Assembly: GCA_019400425.1 (NCBI GenBank)
Contig: JAFREE010000314.1
Coordinates: 1 to 13,339 of the forward strand
Length of the DNA stretch: 13,339 nucleotides
DNA from: Hymenochaete sp. R1
Lineage: Eukaryota > Basidiomycota > Agaricomycetes > Hymenochaetales > Hymenochaetaceae
Direction: 5' to 3'
A model generated the notes under the pieces. The model worked only from the letters and a program-made list of their open reading frames with translations, searched no databases and was not told the DNA's origin. The stretch's first letter is position 1; every line of letters starts with the position of its first letter. The translations under genes were made by a program, and so were the position numbers. Of the stretch, positions 1 to 7,875 are shown in pieces.

Positions 1-1050
1 GATAAGGTAATTTATGCTATCGTTTGCCTTACGAAGCGTGAAGGAACTTACCTTTCGATAAGTTTACACGCTCTTAACATAACTCGCCATCATGATGGCG
101 CGTGAATGACTCAATATTTGCATACCTGCGCCTGCGCGATGAGGGAATGTTTTGATACCGTGACTGTGAACGTTCGTAGGAGGATGATTCCTTTGTCGTA
201 GGATGAAAGGGCCTGCGAAGGCGAACCGGGGGATATTCGCTCGTGAGCCATACCTGCAGTTCGTTGTGAACTGCAATATCCAAATAATGGAAGTGCTCAG
301 TTACTGCTACTACTGCAAGATGCAACACGAGTCTGCTGCCACTGCAGTGGTACAACTCCGTCTCATCATATGCTCCTCTGTTTCTTCCTGTCCTACATCC
401 GGATCAATAACTCAGTTAACTCTCCCTTGTACCAAAGCTATATGTACTATTCCTTCAAATTTTCAAACAAACAGCACCGGGCCACTGTGCCCTCCCACTG
501 GCATCCCCGTCTCCGTCTCCGGCGTCTCGGTCTTGCCGTCTCTCCACCCTCCACCCTTTTCCTTTCCCATTGACCCATTCATCCATTTTCTTTTCTTTTT
601 GTCCTATTCTCTTAGTCTTTACAGTAACTACTTAGTGCTTTCTCTCCCTTGTTGTTTTCTCTGTCGTCCTTTCATCTATTCCGCCTCCTCTCCCTTCATA
701 CTATCTCCCAGACAACATGATGTACGTATAGACTCAGAGCACCCCGTTTCAAGTTTAGCCAGTCTGCAATTTCTCAGGCCGCATGAATACTTACACACTC
801 TTACTGATCTTTCTTTTTTCTTTCCATCCAATCTGTTGTTGGCAAAGGGGCGCCCATAAGCTGCACGGTAGTTATTGCATTTAATCCCAGAGCCCTGAGC
901 CACATATGGCGTAAACAACTTGGGTACTCCAGTATACAAATATACAGAATCCCAGGGCCCCAGTCTATCTCTTACTATTATGAGGGTGTACCATGACTGT
1001 GTTGCTACTGAGATTTGTGTTTGCGATCATTAAACCGGCTGCTAATATTT
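1..1050. other. No supported gene; pyrimidine-rich intergenic DNA
   Basis: I find no gene I can defend here. One plus-strand frame stays open from 203 to 859, but much of it lies in C/T-rich DNA, where stop codons are rare by composition, and the translation has no domain or ordinary globular composition. A 12-bp perfect palindrome, CCACTGCAGTGG, lies at 339-350. The stretch ends just downstream of the stop codon of the minus-strand RING gene, so its right end should hold that gene's 3' untranslated region. I saw no clear polyadenylation signal. Confidence 0.5.
540..716 (+). promoter_or_regulatory. C/T-rich tract, possible fungal core promoter
   Basis: The plus strand is strongly pyrimidine-biased over this stretch, with runs such as TTTTCTTTTCTTTTTG, and it ends just before a double ATG at 717-722. 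Many fungal genes carry a CT-rich block directly upstream of their transcription start. Here the downstream frame closes after four codons unless an intron with a GTACGT donor at 722 is spliced to a CTCAG acceptor at 777. Even then only about 28 codons follow. The tract is clear; its role is a guess. Confidence 0.25.
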
Positions 1051-1818
1051 CTAGATACGTTCAAGGTGAGGAGAGAGGACCATGTCGCCTATAACTAGTT
1101 TACAACCTGACAAGGTTTGGAAGAACTTCGCCCATTTATCCTCCCTCATTTCTTCCAACCGAGCATTCCCAAAGACACTCCGGCATACATTACTGAGTCC
1201 AATGCAGGGAATGGGTTTGTGCTGGATCGACTGACGGCAGCTGGGGCACTTAAGTTCCGGTTCCGGTGCTGCTGCTCGCCGCACTGCCAAGTCCTCGAGC
1301 ACTATTAGTAGATGTTCAGAATCTTCGACCACAAACCGAGGTGTGTCGTTGATTGTTTCGTATCGGGGGAACTGAAGGCGATGGTTTTCTAATTGAACTT
1401 CTAACCATTCAGAGAGACAATTTCCGCAGAAGTGATGCCCACAGCTTGCCCTGTAAACGGCTACGGTCAGCGCGCACCTTTCAAGTAGTCTGGTTAGGTA
1501 TACGAGGAAAGATGATATCAAACAAATACTTACACGACCGGGTCTTTCAAGTCAGCGTCGTGGCATATAGCGCACTCTAACGCATTTGAAAGTCGTTGCC
1601 TCTTTGGCGAGCAAAGCAGTATGATTTAGTAACACGCATGATTTGATCAGATGAAGTCATACAAGCTCCCGTTCATTTTGCATATGCTCGTTGAGGGCCC
1701 GATTCTCAGAGACCGTGACCTCTCTCTCCTTGCGAAGGGCATCCAGCTGGGACTGAAGCTGTTCTGTTGTCTTCTGGAGACCTTCAAGCAGACGCTGGAG
1801 GTTTACACTGGCATGCCC
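1051..1818 (-). CDS. Coiled-coil RING-type zinc finger protein, probable E3 ubiquitin ligase (C-terminal part, three exons)
   Basis: I read three exons on the minus strand: 1818-1663, 1601-1534 and 1450-1051. The introns are 1662-1602 (61 nt, GTATGA donor) and 1533-1451 (83 nt, GTAAGT donor, TTTACAG acceptor), and both joins keep the frame. The resulting 207 residues start with about 50 residues of Leu/Gln/Glu-rich coiled coil. A C3HC4 RING follows: C62-x2-C65-x12-C78-x-H80-x2-C83-x2-C86-x56-C143-x2-C146. The first cysteine pair (CAIC) appears only after splicing, which supports the intron calls. RING domains of this kind recruit an E2 enzyme for ubiquitin transfer; the substrate is unknown. 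The 56-residue loop before the last cysteine pair is long, but similar loops occur in basidiomycete RING proteins as I remember them. The 5' end is uncertain: the coiled-coil frame is open back to about 1863 without an ATG, so more exons, or a start at the internal Met near 1680, are possible. Confidence 0.82.
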
Positions 1819-2666
1819 CTGATGCTTGATGTTTAGAAGCCAGTGCCAGTGGATAGTCGGCGATCATGAGTAACAGAACGCACGTTCAAGTTCGGGTTCA
1901 ACGATGAATCAATGTGCCAATCACGAGCGAGATCGTGAAAAAGCACATGGAGAGATGGTTTTAATTGGTTTAAGCAAGCACTACAGGCTACAGGAAAAGT
2001 GACGAAAACGTATTCACCTCTGCGCAAGCCTCCGCCTTCCAGACCGAGTCAGCGACACATAGATGACTTTTAGTCAAATGAACGATTTTGGGGGGTCCAA
2101 CTAACTAACTTCATCGGAATATCCGCATGGGTCCCATTGACGCCGGATTATTCTTTGGGACTCGGAGGTGTCCTTGAGTTTCTAAAAAAAACAGTTAGCG
2201 TCATTCTTTTACGAGTAATAGGCCGACACTGTGCCACATGCTCACACCGGCTTTATCATCCACCCTTCCCGATGCGGACAATGCCTTACGCTCGAAAGCA
2301 ACGTCTGCATCCGAGGGCATTTCCGCCCAGTCGTCTGTCGGAGGCAGAACCTTCATATCTATTGCGGAGACTCAAGAACTACTGGTGGCTTGCGATGAGC
2401 TGCTCTGATCCCTACTTGCACATTCCGCTCCGGGTGCCAGCGTTAATACTCGCGGGCTGTCAGGCCTAGTCAACTTGAAGGGAGAAACGGGGGGAAATCG
2501 TTTGGACGGACAGACTAGGAGCAAGTTTATATACGTGTCGCGTTGGAGACTAAGTTATCATATCATGATGATGACCGACGGAGCCGGAGCCGCATTCCCA
2601 TGGCTTTAAAATTATGAGTCAATATTAATGGTTGAGGTGCGCGGCGCGGTGCGCTCACGCCTACCA

Positions 2667-2699
2667 CAATTTCAATTTCAATTTGAACTTGAAGTTCAA
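2667..2699. repeat. Triple CAATTT repeat running into a 17-bp palindrome
   Basis: Three tandem CAATTT hexamers (2667-2684) overlap an odd-centred palindrome at 2683-2699, TTGAACTT-G-AAGTTCAA, with perfect 8-bp arms. It could be a site for a dimeric DNA-binding protein or could be chance low-complexity DNA. No gene start lies close to it. Confidence 0.6.
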
Positions 2700-2765
2700 C
2701 AGTTACAGTTGCTCGCCGCGGCCAGCGCCATTGCCATTAATATTGTCGCCAACTTGCAAATTCGG

Positions 2766-2797
2766 CTACTACTACTAGTGCTACTGCTACTGCTTCT
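2766..2797. repeat. CTA/CTG trinucleotide microsatellite
   Basis: Imperfect CTA and CTG triplets run for about 32 bp. Read in frame they give the leucine-rich run of a spurious 68-codon frame, which is best explained by this repeat. Confidence 0.6.
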
Positions 2798-3491
2798 GAT
2801 AATCTCAGCCTGCTCCGAGTCTATCGACTGCTAGGGCTGGCAGGATAGGAGTCATAGGCATAGGACTCAAAGCGAGTCAAAGACCGGAATGGGCCATCAT
2901 GACCATGACCATCTATAAACTACTAAAAAAATTAGTACGCGGCATTGTCATCATTCATACTACACTACCACTGCGGTGGCAGTACTGAAGAGGCGTATGC
3001 GAAGACTCGGAACACAATCCCTTTGTAGTCGCTCTGCCGCTAGCATTGGCAGTGGTCATCCCCATCCGTATCTACTCCAAAAATTATCCTGTCCGCTTCA
3101 TTTTCTGTCAAGCCTAGAGCAAAGCCGCCCATCAGTGCCATCCTTTGAAATAATCGACTTCAGGAAAAACCTACTTCATTAGACATTGATGACAAGCAAT
3201 TATGATGTGTGACAATGTATTACCTGGTTAACCAAATGATGATGATGCGCTAGCAGAATGACAATCTTTGAGATTGATGTGAGAGTTGAGTGCTGAAAAA
3301 AGTGCGGATTAGATTTTTGTGAGACGAAGGTGGATGGGATGAGAGGGTCGTGAGATTTTTGGTTGACGGAACTATGAAACTGATCCTATGAGACGTTGTG
3401 CGACAGACCAATAATCATCCCAAAAAAACATGTATATCATCTATTCCACCAGTATAATTTAACAGTAATAAAATAACCGACACATTTATCA

Positions 3492-6489
3492 TCATAGCGT
3501 CCTGAAGCGTTCGAAAGTACTACGGTCCTTGTATATGTTTAATAAAAACTCGGGACAAGAATCAAGCACGGATTCACTTGTCCAACCTCTCTCTGCGTCT
3601 GGTCCAAACATCGGGATGAGATGAGCTGAGCCCAAGAGCGAAGAGACGGGTATCACTGCAACCTCTGTATGGCCATGCCGCGCATTGTCCAACTTGACTT
3701 TGAAAGGACCTGAGTGGGTGTCCATCGTTGTTAACTTTGTATACCAGTCTACAAAAGCGAGCTGTGCGGGAATGAGTGTTGTAATCTGAGGGTCGGGTAC
3801 CATATCTTTGAGCAGAGAGTCGAGAATGGAGAATATCACCCGCACTCTGGCGACACGAACACATTTGTAATGTTAGCAAGACAGTCCAGTTTGTATTTCT
3901 CAATACAGGCACGTACCTTTTGCCGTTTGCACAAGAGCCGTGTCAAATCGCCCTGGTCGCGCGTGTATGTATGACATCGTATGTTGGAGAGCATTTATCA
4001 GGGAGTGCAAACTTGATGCGGTGCGGTGATAGGTGCGGACACGTGGGAGACCGAGTTCAAACTTGCGGGCTTCTTCATTCAAACGGCGTCCCCGGAGCTC
4101 CGGTTTGCTGATCTCTAAGATAAACTTCGCCATGGCGAATGTGAAGTTATATGCGCCATACTCGGTTTCAATCGTGTCAATGGAGACTGCCAGTTTGCTT
4201 GGTCCTTTGCTTAACTTCGGGACGACTCCTATGATCTCACCATCGAGATAAGAGTGCACGTCTCTTCGTACGTCGGTGTCCATTGATATTGGTTCGACAT
4301 GAGAAGTTAGCTCAAACATTTTTTCCTTCCGCTCCACCCACTTCAACATCTGCGGCACCTTGTCTCTCCTGTTTGACGCTCTGTATGGATTCTTGGCCAA
4401 CTCGATGTGAGGCCTCTCCGTGTATTGCGTGTTTGTGTTGTCGGTCGAACCGAACCATTGAATCGCCTCGTTGTAATGTTTCAACCAGTGGATCTTCGGT
4501 ATGTTGAAGCCGTCACAGCAACTTAGTTTAACGAATACGGCTTTGTTTTCGTGGACGTGGAAGTCGGTTAGGCTGGACCAGAATGCTTGCAAGGTATCGT
4601 CGGTGTACATTCGATACTGTGCTAATATAGCCATGTCAGCGATAGCGCGGACTGACCGCACCACTCTACGGCGAATGTTCTGGATGCCTCGCCTGTCCGT
4701 GTCTTGACTTTGAAGCCTGGGCTCGAACCCGTTGATAAGTGCTACAAGGACGGAGCACACTTGCGACATTTCCTTCCTGCTAGGATGAATCAATGATGCT
4801 ATTACTTTTTGAAAGACACGGATGGAGTGGTTCGGCGGGATTCGCGATCCTCGTGCATTCAGCTCCTCCTCTCCGATGACAGCAATCAGTAAGTCAAGCA
4901 CCCTGGAGACCACGCCCTGGAGCATTTGATGCAGTACGTCGGGAGACATGCATTTGTATATGTCAACCTACGGTAGCTTGAGCCAGAAAGGGTTCCATAT
5001 CTCCCTCAGTCGAGTCCTCTGACAAGCATCAGCATATGCCTTGGGATCTGGGTCTCGACGAAGCTCCATGATGTTGAGGAGACTCTGTGGGTCGCGCTTT
5101 GGGCTATGGTACGTTGGTCCTTCACCGAGATGTTGAGCATCGCATGTACAGGAGTTGCATTCCCCTTGCAGAGTCCCCGCAATGGCACATTCTTCCGGAT
5201 AATCACATACCACATCTGCCAGCACTGGATAGCATCGACGTCTCCTTCCATCTCCGGTGGTCCATATCTCACCCTTCTCGCCCGCTCGTCGTAAAGGCTC
5301 GAAAATGATTCTTAGGCAGAACTGGAACAGATTGAAGCGCGCCAGCACCCGTTTCCTTCCACCCTCAACGTTGAGCAAGCTATCTGTGGGAAGGTACACA
5401 ATCAATTCCTGCGAGTTGGTCGATGGCTTCTTGCGCAATTCCTTTGAAATGTTTCTAATCGTGGCGTAGAGGGGGTACAACGATTTGCCACCATACTGGG
5501 TCAAAGGAGTCTTGTCGGATGCCATTAGGACGGGAACGATTGTGGCTCCTGGATAGAGCTCCTCGATTTGTTCTTGTGTTTTCCACCACCAGTCGCCTGT
5601 ATTCATCTCGTTATAGATCCGCACCGTCTGTTCCGCGTCTTCGTACTGTCTTTCTGGCATCAGTATGAGTTCGTTTGCCCACAATTTCCCTCCGAAAAGA
5701 GCGCGTGCGCATGCGAGGGAATCCCATACAAACAACACCACTTCCGTTCCATCAACGTCTATGATTCTCTTCTCGAACGCAGGGAATTTGTTGTCCGGGA
5801 TTCTGTCGATTCTCATGTTGACCTCCCGCATCGTAGCGTAAGATAATTCCACCCCAGCGTGTATCTGCGTCTGATTCAGTACATTTTTGGCACGTTACGC
5901 TCTCAGCTCACTTTCAGAATCTCACTTAATTCCTTTGTCGCCCTCACCGACATCCCATACTGCTTTACCACTTCGCCATTAGAAATTCCAGGTTCGACAT
6001 AAACGGATTGGTTTGTATTGAGGACCTATCGCCATCGTTGCTCTCGGCCTCATCGTCGTCACTTCGTTCGCCGTCAATGTCGCCCGTAGGAAATTCTGTC
6101 GTGAAGATTTGTGAACGACATTCTTCTCGATTCACACCGACTCCGAGGGTTCCAGCTGCACCCTCCTCTTCCATCTGCTCATCGACAATATCCATCCCGA
6201 CTTCTCGGTCCAGATGTATGGTGTCACCTGTCATGTCCACGGCGTCCGCACTTGTCTCTGCAATGTCGAAAACTAAATAAAACGAGTAATTACCTATGTT
6301 TTATCACTACGTACCTCTTTGGGAAGCACTCCCCGCGCCCGCCCTCTGGTGAGGTCCAGCGACCACTTTGTCCAAGTGTGCGTACCAGTACTGCTTGCAC
6401 GAAGAGGTTTCTCTTACGCGTGCCCAATGGTCTTGGTATACTAGTGACCTTTTTCTTGCAGTTCGGACAGCGTACGGGTTCATTTTCAT
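3492..6489 (-). pseudogene. Plavaka-type (CACTA-related) DNA transposase, decayed
   Basis: This is a cut-and-paste transposase gene of about 950 codons. Exons are 6489-6315, 6272-5912, 5870-3917 and 3844-3492. Introns are 6314-6273 (GTACGT), 5911-5871 (GTGAGC) and 3916-3845 (GTACGT, branch site GCTAAC). Order of parts: an N-terminal zinc finger (CPNC near 6465, HWARVRETSSC near 6430); an acidic linker (6240-5990); the core, with family hallmarks ASDKTPLTQYGG, YPLYATIRNI, CYPVLADVVCDYPEE, LP-stop-VDIYKCMSPDVLHQ and HYNEAIQWFGSTDNTNTQYTE; and a C-terminal block near SAHLIPMFG and WTSESVLDSCPEF. Damage: the zinc finger is split between two frames; the frame changes near 5966 between LEFLMAKW and VKQYGMSV; an in-frame TAG stands at 4970-4968 inside a conserved motif. 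The core is still long and open, so the decay looks recent. I found no terminal inverted repeats, so the limits of the element are unknown. Confidence 0.9.
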
Positions 6490-6532
6490 TGATTAAATTC
6501 GATGTGATAGATTGCCTTGTGTTCGGAGTCGA

Positions 6533-6551
6533 ATATATATATATATATATA
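6533..6551. repeat. (AT)9 microsatellite, possible TATA region of the transposase
   Basis: An uninterrupted alternating AT run lies about 45-60 bp upstream of the first ATG of the minus-strand Plavaka gene (6489). That is a suitable place for a TATA-like core promoter, but a simple dinucleotide repeat of this length is also expected by slippage. No other promoter element is visible. Confidence 0.55.
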
Positions 6552-6590
6552 CTTGCTCACGTGATGATGGACAGTGAGACAAACAATTGC

Positions 6591-6598
6591 TATTGCTG
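6591..6598. repeat. Left 8-bp target-site duplication of the MITE
   Basis: TATTGCTG stands directly outside the left terminal inverted repeat and is repeated exactly at 7523-7530 outside the right one. Removing the element and one copy restores a simple uninterrupted sequence. Confidence 0.9.
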
Positions 6599-6633
6599 AG
6601 GACCCCCGGCGATCCCCCCAGAGGCCGGAGTAA
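6599..6633 (+). repeat. Left terminal inverted repeat (18 + 5 + 12 bp)
   Basis: The outer 18 bp (6599-6616) and inner 12 bp (6622-6633) match the right end in reverse complement. The 5 bp between them, CCCAG, differ from the right-end spacer (AATAT read inward). The inner 12 bp are also the first half of the first 21-bp subterminal repeat. Confidence 0.92.
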
Positions 6634-6770
6634 GGTCCAGGTTTTTACCTTCCTAATTAGGCAATAGGCCGGAGTGAGGTCCAGGTTTTTTGGGGCCTGA
6701 GGACCGAAAGGCCGGGGTAAGGTCCAGGTCTGGAGCTCGAAAATGGCTTAGGCCGGAGTAGAGTCCAGGT
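6622..6770 (+). repeat. Left subterminal array: four copies of a 21-bp direct repeat
   Basis: Copies lie at 6622-6642, 6666-6686, 6709-6729 and 6750-6770, all on the plus strand. Their starts are 44, 43 and 41 bp apart. The core is AGGCCGGRGTRAGGTCCAGG plus T, with one or two substitutions per copy. The spacers are unrelated. In many cut-and-paste transposons, subterminal repeats like these are transposase binding sites. A spacing near 42 bp is about four turns of B-form DNA and would put the sites on one face of the helix. Confidence 0.9.
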
Positions 6771-6789
6771 CGGGGTCGGCAGACCCCGA
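6770..6789. repeat. Perfect 8-bp stem-loop followed by a T run
   Basis: TCGGGGTC and GACCCCGA pair exactly around the 4-base loop GGCA, and AATTTTTTCT follows. The left base of the stem is the last base of the fourth 21-bp repeat. It closes the left subterminal array. It may be structural in single-stranded transposon DNA; a transcription terminator role is not supported in a fungal pol II context. Confidence 0.7.
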
Positions 6790-7376
6790 AATTTTTTCTA
6801 CCTATATGGGTGTTGGCGCCCAAGGAACTGTCTTTTTTGTTTGTTTTTTTGCTCGTTTTAGGGTTGAGGCTGGCTCCTTAATGCATTTAAAAGACGTAAA
6901 TTATGAATATATCTAGCTATGTAGAGTCACAAAGGACGAAATTTTGACAAACTGCACCGCTGAAACCCGAGAGAGCGAGAAGGCTACATCCCCTCTGCCG
7001 AGTCTCTGTCATTACTTTGTTCCGTTATACTTACTTTGTCTGGCTCGCTTTTGGTTCTGTTTGCGGGCTGGTGGGAGTGAGTGCTCGAAACTGAGCATCG
7101 TCGCCGCCAGCATTTGCACTGCAGTGCCGCATAGTGGTACATGACTCGCGCGTGTGTAAGCCTTTTAAAACCAGAATAATTGCTGTCACCCGCTTTCTCT
7201 CCCACTTCCAAATGTTCCCATTTATTAAAAAGATACAGTAAAAGCAATAAAAAAACAGTATTAATAGCAGACACACTGAAGAACTTTGAAGCTCAAACTC
7301 CCTCCTCCCCCCAAGTCCTAGCGCACACGTGACCGTGAAAAAATTTTAAGCGAAATTACCGCTTTTGGTAATTCTG

Positions 7377-7440
7377 AGGCCGGAGTAAGGTCCAGGTTTA
7401 AAAAATCAAAATTTTGGCTAGGCCGGGGTAAGGTCCAGGT
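7377..7440 (+). repeat. Right subterminal array: two direct copies of the 21-bp repeat
   Basis: Copies lie at 7377-7397 and 7420-7440, 43 bp apart. They have the same orientation as the four left-end copies, although the element's ends are inverted. A degenerate half copy (AGTCCAGGT) ends at 7473, and an inverted half copy (7488-7499) forms the inner part of the right terminal repeat. A 7-bp stem-loop, AATTACC/GGTAATT, lies just upstream at 7354-7373. Confidence 0.88.
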
Positions 7441-7487
7441 CAAAAATGTCAAAATTTTTGAAAAAGTCCAGGTTTTTTTGAAAAATT

Positions 7488-7522
7488 TTACTCCGGCCTA
7501 TATTGGGATCGCCGGGGGTCCT
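7488..7522 (-). repeat. Right terminal inverted repeat (12 + 5 + 18 bp)
   Basis: Read on the minus strand it matches the left end over the outer 18 bp and the inner 12 bp (AGGCCGGAGTAA), with a different 5-bp spacer. Confidence 0.92.
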
Positions 7523-7530
7523 TATTGCTG
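7523..7530. repeat. Right 8-bp target-site duplication of the MITE
   Basis: This is an exact copy of TATTGCTG from 6591-6598, directly outside the right terminal repeat. Confidence 0.9.
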
Positions 7531-7650
7531 ATGGTCTTTGGACCACTTGCATGTTTATCTCCTCCTTCCATGTCCCCTTTCTTGAGGGACAACGATAGCC
7601 TACATATTCGAGTTGTTACGCTCTAAGGTGCGTACATTGCAAAGGGACTC

Positions 7651-7875
7651 TTGCCTGATTTGGTTTTTGACTTGCGCTTCACCATCGAGCAGGTGTCTTC
7701 GGCGTGGGCCATGGCCATGTTCGAAAATCTATTTCCTAAATGGGACCGTTCATCAAGCTGTAAGCGGGTTGGCGAACAGCAGGTGGGTGGCTATGCTGCA
7801 GCACTCCGGTCCGACTTCTTCTTGGACCCACAACCTACGGTTCCTACACATGTACATATTCCGGTCGCTTGTTGA
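7651..7875 (+). CDS. Unrecognised short open frame, possible 5' exon of the orphan gene
   Basis: The frame from ATG at 7651 encodes 74 residues. It begins with a hydrophobic/acidic segment (FDLRFTIEQVSSAWAMAMF) and ends in a proline-rich tail (DPQPTVPTHVHIPVAC). Composition looks more like real protein than most frames here, but I recognise no domain. A 42-nt in-frame GT-AG intron is possible at 7760-7801. About 330 bp, including a GT/G homopolymer tract, separate it from the next open frame on the same strand. It could be an upstream exon, an independent small gene, or chance. Confidence 0.25.
   Translation: MPDLVFDLRFTIEQVSSAWAMAMFENLFPKWDRSSSCKRVGEQQVGGYAAALRSDFFLDPQPTVPTHVHIPVAC

Larger units (their letters stand above)
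1819..3491. other. Intergenic region with short repeats; no supported gene
   Basis: This stretch separates the RING gene from the 3' end of the Plavaka relic. Upstream exons of the minus-strand RING gene may lie between 1819 and about 2130, but I cannot fix them. At 2238-2408 a plus-strand 56-codon frame from ATG to TGA has a plausible amino-acid mix but no recognisable motif. From 2470 to 3190 I see only low-complexity DNA and short palindromes. From 3190 to 3491 the DNA is A/T-rich with many GATGAT-like words and probably is the 3' flank of the transposon. I searched this flank and the Plavaka 5' flank for matching terminal inverted repeats and found none. Confidence 0.5.
6599..7522. mobile_element. 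924-bp non-autonomous DNA transposon (MITE-like), 8-bp TSD
   Basis: The element starts with AGGACCCCCGGCGATCCC and ends with the exact reverse complement of that 18-mer (7505-7522). It is flanked by the perfect 8-bp duplication TATTGCTG. After a 5-bp unmatched gap the inverted repeats resume for 12 bp (AGGCCGGAGTAA), giving 35-bp ends. A 21-bp motif beginning AGGCCGGAGTAAGGTCCAGG recurs inside both ends. The interior (about 6790-7370) has no credible coding frame, so movement must depend on a transposase supplied elsewhere. An 8-bp duplication fits hAT, KDZ/Zisupton, P or Merlin transposases and does not fit CACTA-like elements, so the adjacent Plavaka is probably not the driver. It lies about 110 bp upstream of the Plavaka start codon, in the gap before the divergent orphan gene. 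Perfect repeats and duplication suggest recent insertion. I do not recognise the family. Confidence 0.92.

Noticed and set aside
203..859. 218-codon plus-strand open frame
   Set aside because: Much of it covers pyrimidine-rich DNA in which stops are rare. The translation is Ser/Pro/Phe/Leu-biased with no domain.
2238..2408. 56-codon plus-strand frame from ATG to TGA
   Set aside because: Composition is plausible, but there is no motif, no splice link to other exons and no promoter signal. Too short to claim as a gene.
2628..2834. 68-codon leucine-rich frame resembling a membrane segment
   Set aside because: The hydrophobic run is a by-product of the CTA/CTG microsatellite, and the Gln/Phe run of the CAATTT repeats.
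3190..6598. Terminal inverted repeats for the Plavaka element
   Set aside because: I compared the flanks on both sides, including CACTA-like words, and found only short chance matches such as GATGATG. No boundary is claimed.
6622..6770. Regularly spaced repeats resembling a CRISPR array
   Set aside because: The window is fungal and the repeats lie inside a transposon bounded by TIRs and TSD, with copies at both ends. Transposase-binding repeats explain them better.
6944..7276. Short frames on both strands inside the MITE
   Set aside because: All are under 100 codons and overlap each other on opposite strands, with no transposase motif.
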